Source: Helicoverpa zea
Taxonomy: Eukaryota; Arthropoda; Insecta; Lepidoptera; Noctuidae
Assembly: GCF_022581195.2 (NCBI RefSeq)
Contig: NC_061452.1
Span: 2,859,501 to 2,923,500, forward strand
DNA: 64,000 nt
Reading direction: 5' to 3'
Shown: in pieces, positions 54,395 to 64,000 of the stretch
Layout: each line of letters begins with the position of its first letter
How positions within the stretch are numbered: position 1 is the stretch's first letter
Made by a program: the position numbers and the translations under genes
Notes under the pieces: model-generated
The model's input: only the letters and a program-made list of their open reading frames with translations
The model's database searches: none
What the model was told of the DNA's origin: nothing

Positions 54395-54900
54395 GAAAAA
54401 GTGTCATTCTTTGGTTACATTGTGGGCTCACGGCTCGGTGAATGGAGTATAGCAATGTTGAACCTACCAGCAGATGCCTTAGCAGATCTAAAGTGGTGGC
54501 TGGTCAGCTGCCACCAAACCTTGGATATTCATTCGCCACTTCCCTGTCACCTTATAACCACGGACGCCTCCGATGTAGGATGGGGGCACAACTGAACGGA
54601 ACTCCCGTAATGGGTTCATGGAACGAGAGAGAAAAAGGCTTTCACTGCGATCTGAAAGAGATGCTTGCAGTATTAACTGGAAAATCACGGCAAGTTGCTA
54701 AAGAGATCAACAGCCATTTTTCAATGCAAAAATGGGACTGTGGTGTCATATCTAAGAAATCAAGGTGGCACCCGATCAAGGAGCCTACCGAACTTGACGT
54801 ACAGAGTATTCAGTTATCTTGAGCTGTATCAAATCTATCACGTCGTGAATCATATACCAGCCCTATTCAACAGTCAGGCAGACCATCTCTCCCGACACAA
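54395..54900 (+). pseudogene. DIRS-type RNase H remnant
   Basis: FFGYIVGSRLGEWSI, LPADALADLKWWL, ITTDASDVGWG (RNase H catalytic Asp) and, in the next frame, LNGTPVMGSWNEREKGFHCD and KEMLAVL. The end, NSQADHLSRHKPPPEWHL at about 54870, is the typical RNase H-to-recombinase junction of DIRS elements. Two or more frameshifts. Confidence 0.75.
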
Positions 54901-55699
54901 ACCTCCACCGGAGTGGCATCTTGTATCAGCAGTGGACCTACTTGCCTCGAAGCGAGCCCAGGGACACATAGTTGTGTACTACGTGCCCCTAGATCTGAAG
55001 GACCCGAAAGCGGGGTTCCACGATACCTTTTTCTCAAGTTTTGACTTACCCGCTAGCATGGGTATTACCGCCACCTTACCTTATACCGTAGGTCCTCAGT
55101 CATCTCAATTCAGGAACGGGAGTTAATCTCATAGTAGTTCCTTCGGTGGCACCAGGTATTTTGGCGAGCAGATTTGAAGTCCCGATCATTAGCAGTACCC
55201 TACACACTGATGAACCTCGAGCAGAAACCGATAGACACAGCAACGGGGATACCCCCTGCCAAGGTCAGGGAAATGGGGGGGGGGAGGGACAAGGAGTCTC
55301 TCCGACTGAAGTCTTCTTCAATCCACACGCAACACTTATCAATCAGCTTGGAGTCGATGGTTAAATTGGGGCGAAAAGTATGAAATTGGATCCTATGAAT
55401 CCTTGAATCCCTATTTGGACCTATACTTACCCAATTTTTAGCAGACTTACACATAGTAAATAAACTAACATACAATACTATTTTATTACACAAGTCAGTT
55501 ATAGCTACACTATGCAATGCAGAAACCACTGGAGAGCTAGGTTCACACGTTCTAGTCGGACACAATTTAAAATCAATAGCGCTGAGCAAACCTGTTCCCC
55601 GGGAAGCCGTCCATCTGGAATAATGACCAATTGGTAACCTACTTAAGTGCAGTAAACGTAGACGAGAATAATCCATTTGCAACTTCCAGGCACACTGCT

Positions 55700-56218
55700 G
55701 CTCTTTCTTTTGCTAGCTTGTTTCGGAAAGGCGAGTCCATGATCTTTCCTTGCTTGCAATAGACCCAGAACATTTCAAAAACAACAAAGATAATTTAATC
55801 TTATGGCCAGTCTTTGGCTCTAAGACCGACAGTTCTAGTCATAGGCAGTCGGGTTGTTGTTTGATGGATAATCAGGAAAATATAAATCTAAGTCCAGTGT
55901 ATTGGGTCAGAAAGACTAAAGCCTTGTTAGAAGATAGACGGACATCGGCTAATTCCTTAAATTTATTTATATCCGTTAGAGGCCAACCAAAGGCAGGCAC
56001 CCGAACGATGATGCGGGTGGATTAAGACATTGTTAAAAGAGGCAGGAATAACTACAACCCCAGGAAGCTTCCACTCGGCGGTAGCGTCAAAATCTGCGTT
56101 GACAATATACTTTTGGACGATATATTAGCAAAGGGTAATTGGCGATCAGGCAATACATTTGCCCATTTTTACAGAAGGGAAAGATACCCACTAAATAGAA
56201 GTAGCAAGTTATCTCGAT
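55700..56218 (+). pseudogene. DIRS-type tyrosine recombinase remnant
   Basis: The frame 55750-56025 resembles the recombinase core (INLSPVYWVRKTKALLEDRR, NLFISVRGQPK). After a shift, AGITTTPGSFHSAVAS gives the box-II region, with His where the catalytic Arg is expected. In a third frame, DDILAKGNWRSGNTFAHFYR carries the catalytic Tyr and runs to a stop at 56225. Inactive. Confidence 0.75.
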
Positions 56219-56364
56219 TATTTAATTAATCCAGCTGATTAATGTCTATATTTTTGTTACTATTGTAATTAAGAAGTATCGCAATGTTTTTGTTAATTAC
56301 TATTAGAAAATGAAATCATTTTTGCTTTTGTTCTTGCATCTCTCTTTTAATTTTTATTACTCAT

Positions 56365-56435
56365 CCTTCGAGCCCATTTCCCAACTATGTTGGGGTCGGC
56401 TTCCAGTCTAACAGGATGTAGCTGAGTACCAGTAC
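56365..56435 (-). repeat. SINE 3' end fragment within the DIRS-like element
   Basis: CCCAACTATGTTGGGGTCGG and CTTCCAGTCTAACAGGATG in antisense, the same family as the copies at 1387, 16010 and 61724. Confidence 0.65.
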
Positions 56436-56585
56436 CAGTTAACTTTGATTACATTAGTATTCCAGGACGCAATACACATACTTACATGTGATTACTCGTG
56501 TACCTAAGTACCTATTTACATACACAATTTCATTGTGCTTTTGCTCACATTGGCGTCCACTTCCACCAGGCGATAACAAACACGT

Positions 56586-56683
56586 CTCAAACTAGTAAGC
56601 TTCAAATAACGGTCAAGAATTTAATAGCAGCGTTTTACCTGAAATAAAACGCATATTAAATACTTACCTTATTTGAAGCTTAC
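56586..56683 (+). repeat. Internal complementary region of the DIRS-like element
   Basis: 56586-56628 is the exact reverse complement of the left end 51613-51655. 56622-56683 is the reverse complement of the right end (about 56860-56921). The overlap TAATAGC marks the circle junction. Confidence 0.88.
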
Positions 56684-56712
56684 ATTTTAATTTCTGCCTG
56701 GTGTTTTCGACT

Positions 56713-56873
56713 CAATGACGAACTGTGGCCGCCGAGAACACTCGTCGCCTCCTGCCTGGTGGGGAGTGAAACTGGTCGGTGTGCGAGAGAGATGCAAGAT
56801 ATGGGGTAGAAAAGGACGGAGATAAAAGCGGAAAACACGTAGGTGCCTATCTCAAACTAGTAAGCTTCAAATA
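56713..56873 (-). repeat. Right inverted terminal repeat of the DIRS-like element
   Basis: Reverse complement of 51633-51793, without visible gaps. Confidence 0.85.
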
Positions 56874-56921
56874 AGGTAAGTATTTAATATGCGTTTTATT
56901 TCAGGTAAAACGCTGCTATTA

Positions 56922-58171
56922 TATTTTATTTTTGGTTTTCGCAAGGTAAAGAAAACAAGTAAACTACCCATTTACTAACGATACTCAAATTCTCAGCTAG
57001 TATGCCACATTTTACAGAAAAAATGTCACCAAACAGGTTGAACATTATCGAGAAATCGAACGATTTTAGTTTAACAGTCAAGGTATCGAATTGTTAGGCG
57101 TTACCGGCGTTACCAAAGAGTTTGATAACCTCAACATTTGGCAATAGATTTATATAGTGAAAGGGAAATCGAAGGCGAAATCAAATTCAAATGTGACAAA
57201 CAAAATCAACTGTCAAAACTGACAGTTCCTTTGAAATCGATACCGGCATTTTGAATCTTACCTATTTGACTCGATTTCAAAAAGGTTTTTCTCACGCACC
57301 ATGCGGAAGGCTTAAGTGATTGAAGCAGACATTGTGTATAAAAAAATCAAGGTTAGACTAATCTGAAAAATGGTGTCTGCTAAGCTATGTAAATATTTTA
57401 AGACACCTATACTTAGCAGGTATACTAAGATAAAAATCTTTAACTATAGGTCACGGATACGTAATTTGATATTATGTTAGTCAAACGCCAGCTAAAATAA
57501 AAACTAAACAAGGCTACTCTAAATCGGGCTAGTAAGAAAACCTATAATTTTCGTCAAATATTTAGACGCAGTTGAAATGTCAGATAAAAATGCAAATGTT
57601 TAGTTCGTGTCTATGTAAATACAGAATTAAGTTTTATTTTCTTATAATGGCAGTATTCAATTTATTGCATTTTTATATTCTAATGTGTCGCAAATAAATA
57701 AAATATACATTATTAAAATGGAAGTAGCTTCTTAGGAACCTTACCAAAACGATTATTTTAATTTAAAACACATTGTATCAAGGTTGTTACGTAGCCTTCT
57801 AGAACTAGTTTTTGCCTAATATAAAGTTGTATTAATCGATTTTGTGTTACAAATAGTTGTGTAACAGCTATAAAAAGAAAATATTCAAGTTTATCAGAAA
57901 TAAAATGTTTCAAGTTGAGGTTAAAATAACTACTAGATAGGTACACGTGAGGACTAGGACCGACTATTTGTTTTCAACTTCTAACTATAGTGTGTGTGAG
58001 TACATACCGCTGCAGCACAAAGAAAATGCGTGCACTTGTACAAACAAAACCACTGTATGGAGGATATAATAATTTGGTGAAAGCGAAGCGCACTCGAGCA
58101 AGCTAGTCGTACTCACGAAGGGCATCGCGCCGCGTGACGTCCGCTGTAAACTATCGTGAAATGTAACGTAC
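56922..58171. other. Non-coding DNA downstream of the candidate Rab32 upstream exons
   Basis: No exon or repeat recognised. Confidence 0.5.
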
Positions 58172-58258
58172 TGGGAACAACACGGCCGTCTCGGCGCTGA
58201 AGCCGCAGCACTCGCACACTGTGAGGTAGCAGTCGTCACCCGCCTCCTCGAAGGTCAT
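58172..58258 (-). CDS. Candidate alternative first exon, Cys-rich N-terminus
   Basis: ATG in the good context CGCGCCATGA opens 29 codons, MTFEEAGDDCYLTVCECCGF and nine more, ending on a whole codon before a donor-like GTACGT. That phase fits Rab32 exon 2 (SHASPSAERR). It lies 77 bases beyond the donor of the long Pro-rich exon on the same strand. Codon composition is GC-rich like that exon and unlike the surroundings. It may be an alternative Rab32 start, the first exon of another gene, or chance. No homologue is known to me. Confidence 0.35.
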
Positions 58259-58334
58259 GGCGCGCGCGCATCGCTCGGAGACCCTTCGGCCACTGAACGG
58301 GCGGCGCCGCGCTCGGCCCGCTCGCAACACTCAC

Positions 58335-59318
58335 CGCTGCGCCGTCGCTGCCGGCGCTGCCGTCGGGCTCGATGAGGTCTCCGTACGCGGGCATGGCGTC
58401 CGAGTACCCCTCCTCTTCCGTGTCGGTGTCGCGCGACAGTGCCGGCGAGGGCGGCGCGGGCACGGCCAGCCGCACGCGCGCTAGCGCCACCGCCTCTTCC
58501 AGCGACCCCACCTCCGCGCCCCCCCTCTCCCCGTCCTCGTGCTCCTCCGACAGGTACGCCGACGCCTGCGCTACGAATGCAATGCGCCGCCGCAGTGCAC
58601 TCTCCGGGCTGGGGTCCTCCACAGGCTTCTCCATTTCAGGCTCACTGTTGCGCTTCCAAGCGGCTTTACTGAAAGGGCGGATTGCAACAGGGTGCTCTAC
58701 CGCTATAGGACTTACAGGTTCGGGATTAGGCTGCTCAGGTTCGGGGGTAGGCTTCACAGGTTCAGGGGTAGACTGCACTGGCTCAGGGGTGGGCTGCTCA
58801 GGTTCAGGAGTAGACTGCACGGGCTCAGGAGTAGGCTGCACTGGCTCAGGGGTAGGCTGCACTGGTTCGGGGGTTGGCTGCTCCGGCTCGGAGGGTTGCG
58901 AAAGCGGGTGTTCTACGGGTGGTTCCGATTTTTCCGAGGTAGATGGTTGAGTTTCTGAGGGTGGTTGTGGGGACTCGCCTGCGCGCTTCTTGCCGAAACT
59001 GCCCATCCTGCGCATAAACGTGCTCCCCTCCTTCTTCTTCTTGTCGACGCCGGGCGAGCTGTCGGTGCTACGCGACGCGTCGCTGACCGCGTCACGGTTT
59101 TTCTTGTTTCGCTTACGCATCGTGCGTTCGTCGCGGCCGATCTCACCGTCTGAGGCAACGGATTTGGAGGAGCCTGTGCGCTTGATCAAGCCGATGTGGA
59201 AGGGCGAACCAGGCCGGAACGGCGTTCGTAGCGTGTGTAGAGTGCGGCGGAGGCGCGAGGGCGCGGAGCGCGCGGCGCCGGGCGAGGGGGGCGGCAGGGG
59301 GGGCTCCTCGTCCCGCAT
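58335..59318 (-). CDS. Rab32: Long disordered Pro/Ser-rich exon, candidate N-terminal extension of Rab32
   Basis: From the first ATG (59318, context CACCACCATGC) 328 codons run to a strong donor, GCG|GTGAGT, at 58335 and end in phase 0, which fits Rab32 exon 2. The frame is open back to about 59417 but only with non-ATG codons. The protein is predicted to be disordered: a Pro/Arg-rich start, a basic segment (TMRKRNKKNRDAV, KKKKEGSTFMRRMGSFGKKR), a heptad Pro-Glu-Pro repeat, and an acidic end (YGDLIEPDGSAGSDGAA). High GC and CpG content suggest a first exon near a promoter. Joined to Rab32 it would give 549 residues; long Rab32 forms exist in Drosophila. The alternative is a separate gene. Confidence 0.55.
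58701..58889 (-). repeat. 21-bp coding minisatellite (EPVQPTP heptads)
   Basis: Nine heptads of the form EP(V/E)(Q/K)(P/S)TP inside the long exon. Units differ by a few bases, so the number is likely to vary between individuals. Confidence 0.85.
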
Positions 59319-60098
59319 GGTGGTGCTCGGAGCGCGCCGCGGCGACTGCCGCGAGCCCGACGTCCAGCCTGCCCGCGCCGCGCCGGCCTTGTTCCCGACG
59401 TACTTACCTGACACGGATCACTGACTGCCGCTAACTACGACGTGATTGATTAACTTAATTATAACACTAATTAAACGGATTAACAAATGTTTCAGACTTC
59501 CTGAAATAACAGGGAGCGATCTGACTGGACGTTGAGTGTTAAATGAGCTACTAAATGAAATATTAGCACTTGCACCAAAGAATAATCAAAATAAGATGAT
59601 AAGAAATTGAGTCATCTCACCCATCGCATATCGTTAGGCCGTGAACCGCGCTGGCGGACCTTGCTCTACTAACAATCAAGTGATATTAAGTTTTATTTTT
59701 GCCAAAGCGACTTAATAAAATGTTTACGAAATTAGACACCAAGCATAGAGCATTCATTTTCTGGTTTATAGACTTAAGTCGAAGGCCGGTGTCTTTTCTT
59801 TTGTAATAATAACATTACGCTTTAGTTACATGCACGCAATGTTTTTACGTAAGGCTGATTATAGAAATGTAAGTTTTTGTTAAGCTTTTTTACCATAGAG
59901 GCCGTTGTGCTTAGGCTTGACAACGTGCTAAACAAAAAATAACAGGATTCGACATTAGAACATGTTACACGCTAATTAGAGTGAGGTTACAAGTTCCAAA
60001 TATTGTCTTAAACCAGTACCTTCATAACATTATTTTACGTAAGGAAGACACTAAAAACCGATAGAACCGCGGAAAATTTTGAACAGCGAAGTACTTAC
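59319..60098. other. Upstream of the long exon, no coding exon found
   Basis: Includes the open but ATG-less part of the long frame and, at 59400-59410, CAGGTAAGT, a perfect splice-donor match that could end a non-coding exon. The rest is AT-rich. Confidence 0.4.
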
Positions 60099-60270
60099 TC
60101 TAAGCAACCAGTCCAAATGGTGGATTCCGTTCGGCAAGTAATCCTTATTATTCCGTATCGTTGAGTGGCTCCATATCAAACGTAGCGCGTTGTGAGGCTT
60201 CTTCCGTAAACGCGAGACCGTACAAATGCTTCGCTTGTCTCGTGTGCGGGTCACCAGCTCTCACGGGTCA
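60099..60270 (-). other. Possible non-coding first exon
   Basis: Higher GC than its surroundings, and it ends in a good donor (TTGCTTAGA|GTAAGTACTT). It carries only a short upstream frame (ATGGAGCCACTC...). It could be a 5' UTR exon of the long Rab32 transcript; support is by composition and donor only. Confidence 0.25.
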
Positions 60271-60537
60271 CAATTGTGAAGGTAGTTTTTTTGGGGATTA
60301 AAAAAATATATTGTGTGGTAACCTACTTAAACTTATATTGAATTATCTCTTATAATGAGCAACCGTGTAGAATGAAAGGTCAATATATCCGCACTTTTAT
60401 AAACTTTTGAAAATTGAAAAGTGATACAAGTAATGCACATGACAGCAAACCTGAATAGCGAACTCTGGATTGGTGACTGCCTTAAGGGATGAACTTTTCT
60501 CAACGAAAGCCCTTCCGATTTGCATTTCACTTTTTCG

Positions 60538-60619
60538 AAAAATAACGCTCTGCATTGGCAGAGCGTTATTTTTGGAAGATTTTTGTGATCTACTATTGAG
60601 TAGATCACAAAAATCTTCC
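60538..60619. repeat. Two adjacent perfect hairpins
   Basis: Hairpin 1: arms 60538-60553 and 60558-60573 (16 bp, 4-base loop). Hairpin 2 starts at the next base: arms 60574-60593 and 60600-60619 (20 bp, 6-base loop). There are no mismatches in either stem. Confidence 0.9.
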
Positions 60620-61723
60620 ATAACATTAAAATTATGTTAATTGGTCTTTGATATGTAAATATGGATGATTAAAGGTTTAATTTATTTCCGACATCTACTT
60701 AACTGTTGGAATGTGTGGCGTACCTGCCTACCTCGAAGTTTATTTTTTGAGATAGCAACACAGATAGATTTAACTAAAGTGTCGAAGAATATGTAAACAT
60801 TGTAGTAATTATTTTGGTATATCATGGCGCCTGATTGGATCGCAATTACATTGTTAATTGGTAATAAGGTTAATACTGATACTGTTCAACGTTCATACGA
60901 GATAATTAACACAGTTTTTAGACTCAACTTTTTCAAAATATCTACCATTTAATACGTAATTTTTTAACGGACAATTATTATAACGTGGTATAGATCGAAT
61001 CTACACCAAATGACCACTTACACTAAATGGTAAATGGTAGCCATTCATTTTGAATTGTTTGTGTAAGCTATTGACCATAACAGTACTTAACACCGACCCT
61101 AGTTTTATTTTTAATCTATTAAGTATATCGTTTCCAGATTTAGCGCGCAAAGCAATTTCGTGCGCTCTTTACAGCTCAACTGAAATTCGTCACATTTACA
61201 CTCATGTATTCTCATTCGAGAAGAAATATAGTAATTGATTTATATTCACACATTCTTGTAGACACGGAAATAAAAACGAGGCAATAAAATTATATAATTT
61301 GGAAAACCGTTACATATTTTCCTTATCAAAACCGTATTTTAAGTCCTAAGATATGGATATTTTTAGATCTTTTTAGTGTACTCATATCAATGCGTGAAAA
61401 CGGCTTATACCTAATACATAATGCCTGTGGCTAACAAAATAACACTATCAGTACAGTATCAAAATAAGCCTAATGTAAGTAGATATTTGTATGATTGCTA
61501 AAACTGTATAATAAAGTAACAACATTATCCCTAAGTGCTACATACCACCCTAAGTGCTCTTCACCTAAATATGTAGTTAATGATAGCCTAATAAGCGAAC
61601 ATTTTTTATGTGGTTTCAACGCAGCCTGAACTGAAAAGGATGTTACAACAGTGCTATTTCTTGACTCGATTCAGCGGGGGCACTATCTTACTCCCAAATG
61701 AGGCCTAGCTACCGTAGAACCCA
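60620..61723. other. Intergenic AT-rich DNA
   Basis: No gene or repeat recognised. Confidence 0.5.
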
Positions 61724-61956
61724 TCTCCCGAGCCTTTTCCCAACTATGTTGGGGTCGGCTTTCAGTCTAATCGGATTCAACTGAGAACCAGTGTTTTACA
61801 AGAGGCGACTGCCTATCTGACCTCCTCAATCCAGTTACCCAGGCAACCCGATACCCCTTGGTTGTCTGGTGTCAGACTTTCTGGCTTCTGACTACCCGTA
61901 ACGACTGCCAAGGATGTTCAATGACAGCCGGGACCTACAGTTTAACATGCCGCGTG
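61724..61956 (-). repeat. SINE, 3' two-thirds
   Basis: Antisense copy from the CCCAACTATGTTGGGGTCGG end through GACCTCCTCAATCCAGTTACC and CGACTGCCAAGGATGTTCAA. It is the longest copy of the family's body in the window; the tRNA-like head is missing. Confidence 0.75.
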
Positions 61957-63479
61957 CGTGCGCGTAGCTACCGTAGAACTCATTGTCACCAAACTTTAAA
62001 CGTATCAATTTAGGCCTATCTATGGTCCTGGCCAAGATGTCGAAATAGACTCAATGATAGTACGATACAGGAAGCATCAATGATCTTCGTAACGATGTTT
62101 AATATGTCCTCACGGTACTGTGATGAATGGGTATTTTATAAGCGGGACCTTAAAATGACGTAGCTATCAAAACCGAGGTGTTGATAGGTGATACAATCTA
62201 AGTAAGAAATCGAGTTTACCGGAATTGTAGTAGTATTGTGTATAGGGCGCCCACACAAAACTGAGATGCGATGCCAATTTGTAGCCCATAGAGGACGATA
62301 TACGTAAGGGTCATATCATCAACTCCTTTCAAGCTTTCTACAACTTTCTTATTTCTTGTTAGGGTCGATATAACAGAATAAATTGGTTGTATCTGATTTA
62401 GAATCTAGAGAGGAACCAAAGTTTTTAAGAACATTAACATCGTTTCATCTATCTAAAGTTCCGTTTTAAAATCGTCCGCAGCAAGACTCGAACTCAAGAA
62501 GTACCTACCACCGTAAAAAGTACCTACGTAAAAGTCCTGCGGCTAAAATAAAAGAAAAATACTTTTTTACAAACCACGCTAAAATGCTTAATCAGGATGA
62601 CTAATCACTATTTTTATAATGAGCTTGACTCATTAACACATTGAATAATTTCACCAGGATATATAAAGCCTGTAGAGGTAGGTACAATAGTGTTACGAAA
62701 ATATTTATATTTATTTCTACAATATTCTTCGTCTTAAAATAAAACAATACTCGGGAATGTCGTAGTAATTTTTCAACTTAAATTATGCGCAAATTGGTAG
62801 AAATACCTCGATAACCTTAGTGACGATGTTACTGAGTGACAAATTCAGGTTCCCAGAGTACGAAGTGAGTATTAAGTAATCTGTGCTATCAATTTGTTCT
62901 TAATAATGCGTAGAAGTGAAGAATGAAATATTGCGATATAGGGTCAAAAGGTTAAAGGAGTAGTCTAAAACATTCGATTGGGCGCTTATTATGGTGTGAT
63001 TCCGCCAAAATTCTTCGAGAACAAAAAATATGTAGGTACGCATCAGACCGATTTACGATGTCCTTTCTACCTAAGAGTGAAAGTCAAGTCATCAAGACCA
63101 GAGAAGTTTCTAGTGTTGTGTTGTGACAGTCTTAATAAAAAAACTAAGAAAAAATCGATGCCATGATTAAATTATATCGATGGATCCGTGTCACACCTGT
63201 GCACTTATCATAATGTCGTAAAAAACCGGAAACTCAGTTCGTGTTTATCGAAGGTGACTGCACAACATATCATTTTAGGCAAAATGTCTCACTTTATATT
63301 TAAATACTAGGTACTAAATATTCCTTTGCAGAGTGAAGAACAGAAGAATGTCAGAGGAACACATTCTAGAATGAAGAAATTCTACTTAAACTTTTCTACA
63401 GATTCTACAAAAAGAAATGTAGAATTTTTCTTATCGTAGAATCTCCAACATTTAAGGCCAAGGGCATCTAGTGTACCTA
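61957..63479. other. Intergenic AT-rich DNA
   Basis: No gene or repeat recognised. The frame 62978-63166 (+) has no domain or supporting context. Confidence 0.5.
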
Positions 63480-63487
63480 CCTCTAGG

Positions 63488-64000
63488 CAAGGGCGGATCC
63501 AGCTTCGGCGCCAGGGGGGGGTCACACAGTCGTGGTCAAGTCTCAAAAAATATTATATTGTAGCGTATAGATCTGTTAATATTAAAAGTAGTAGTATAAA
63601 TACAATAAGCGCGATCGTAACGAGCTCGAAATTTTTACGAATGTTTAAGAAAAGTGTTTTCATGTAGAAAATGGCCCGAGCAGAGTGAACGCAATTTCTC
63701 GTATTTATAATACACACGCGCGAAACTGAAAAAAGCGCGAGCGAAGCGAGCGCGAAAATTTTTTTTCAGTTCGAGGACTAAAAGTAGATGAAAACGCTTT
63801 CTTGATGTATAACAAATATACAGCACAAATACAAGAAAGCGCGATGTTCATGAGATCAGGGCCGTCTAGCTTATGTAGCGCCTGGGTGCAATCATCACCC
63901 AAGCGCCACCTATGTATCTATTGAAAGATTTTGAGTAGTACATATTGATCGAAGTACTTTACAAGGAATATAAATAAGAACGTTCGAACGAAAATCACTT
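63488..64000 (+). mobile_element. 1644-bp-family hAT-like element, copy C, cut by the window end
   Basis: Starts CAAGGGCGGATCCAGCTTCG, apparently identical to copy B over the 513 bases present. The left 8-bp flank is CCTCTAGG; the right flank lies outside the window. Confidence 0.85.

Larger units (their letters stand above)
51613..56921 (+). mobile_element. DIRS-like tyrosine-recombinase retrotransposon, decayed
   Basis: Inverted terminal repeats of equal length (161 bp) lie at 51633-51793 and 56713-56873, each followed outward by a unique extension. An internal complementary region at 56586-56683 joins the reverse complement of the left end (51613-51655) to that of the right end (to 56921). 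Inside, in order, are tandem arrays, a DIRS-type reverse transcriptase, RNase H and a tyrosine recombinase, all broken by stops and frameshifts. This layout defines DIRS-type elements, which integrate through a circle without target duplication. Left and right ends share GCTATTA at the circle joint. The element lies in the large intron that a long Rab32 transcript would have. Confidence 0.85.

Noticed and set aside
58372..58950. 192-codon plus-strand frame rich in Gly-Ser-Gly-Val-Gly-Cys
   Set aside because: Antisense reading of the EPVQPTP minisatellite and GC-rich coding exon; the repeat keeps several frames open.
59319..59414. Extension of the long exon to a start at 59414
   Set aside because: The codon there is GTG, not ATG, and an in-frame stop lies just upstream. 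The first ATG is at 59318.
60333..60626. 97-codon minus-strand frame
   Set aside because: Runs through the two perfect hairpins, which create part of its sequence; no domain seen.
62978..63166. 62-codon plus-strand frame
   Set aside because: Low-complexity Lys-rich end, no domain, no supporting context.

Overview
The window is a repeat-rich, AT-rich piece of an insect nuclear genome, almost certainly Lepidoptera. Genes are split into short exons with GT-AG introns. The interspersed DNA matches families typical of moths: tRNA-derived SINEs, short Helitrons ending CTRR, Jockey-type LINEs with short hexamer tails, and hAT and mariner-like elements. No bacterial or organellar features are present.

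Three protein-coding loci can be read. (1) 4363-4751 (+) is the last exon of an ABCG half-transporter whose other exons lie upstream of the window. (2) 24275 down to 13542 (-) is a complete 12-exon ABCG half-transporter of the white/scarlet/brown/ok type. I joined it exon by exon with every phase matching, giving 591 residues. Its last exon is present twice (13542-13723 and 9665-9846) because about 3.88 kb at the 3' end is tandemly duplicated. (3) 45385 down to 31648 (-) is a complete five-exon Rab32/38-type GTPase (231 residues). Two possible alternative first exons lie 13-14 kb upstream: a long Pro-rich exon (58335-59318) and a 29-codon Cys-rich one (58172-58258). In Drosophila, Rab32 (lightoid) and the white/scarlet/brown transporters all act in pigment-granule (lysosome-related organelle) biology, so the neighbourhood is thematically coherent. 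Whether that is more than chance cannot be told from one window.

The rest is mostly mobile DNA. 0.6-3.9 kb: a 2-kb inverted-motif element, a pogo-like element with a broken transposase start, and a Helitron. 5.7-14.6 kb: a 2.4-kb TA-flanked element with arms of nearly 1 kb, then the tandem duplication. 21.2-22.7 and 29.1-31.0 kb: 5'-truncated LINEs. 32.2-44.1 kb (inside Rab32): two 1644-bp hAT-like elements in opposite orientation with perfect 8-bp target duplications, and a 3188-bp hAT-like element carrying a 147-bp satellite. 49.5 kb: a 294-bp hAT MITE. 51.6-56.9 kb: a decayed DIRS-like tyrosine-recombinase retrotransposon with 161-bp inverted termini and the diagnostic internal complementary region. 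63.5 kb to the end: a third 1644-bp-family hAT copy cut by the window edge.

The most unusual points are the duplicated terminal exon with a template-switch scar, the candidate alternative N-termini of Rab32, the DIRS-like element with 99-bp and 108-bp in-frame tandem arrays, and a 20-bp near-mirror motif repeated inside two otherwise different hAT-like families. I found no convincing new multi-gene system.
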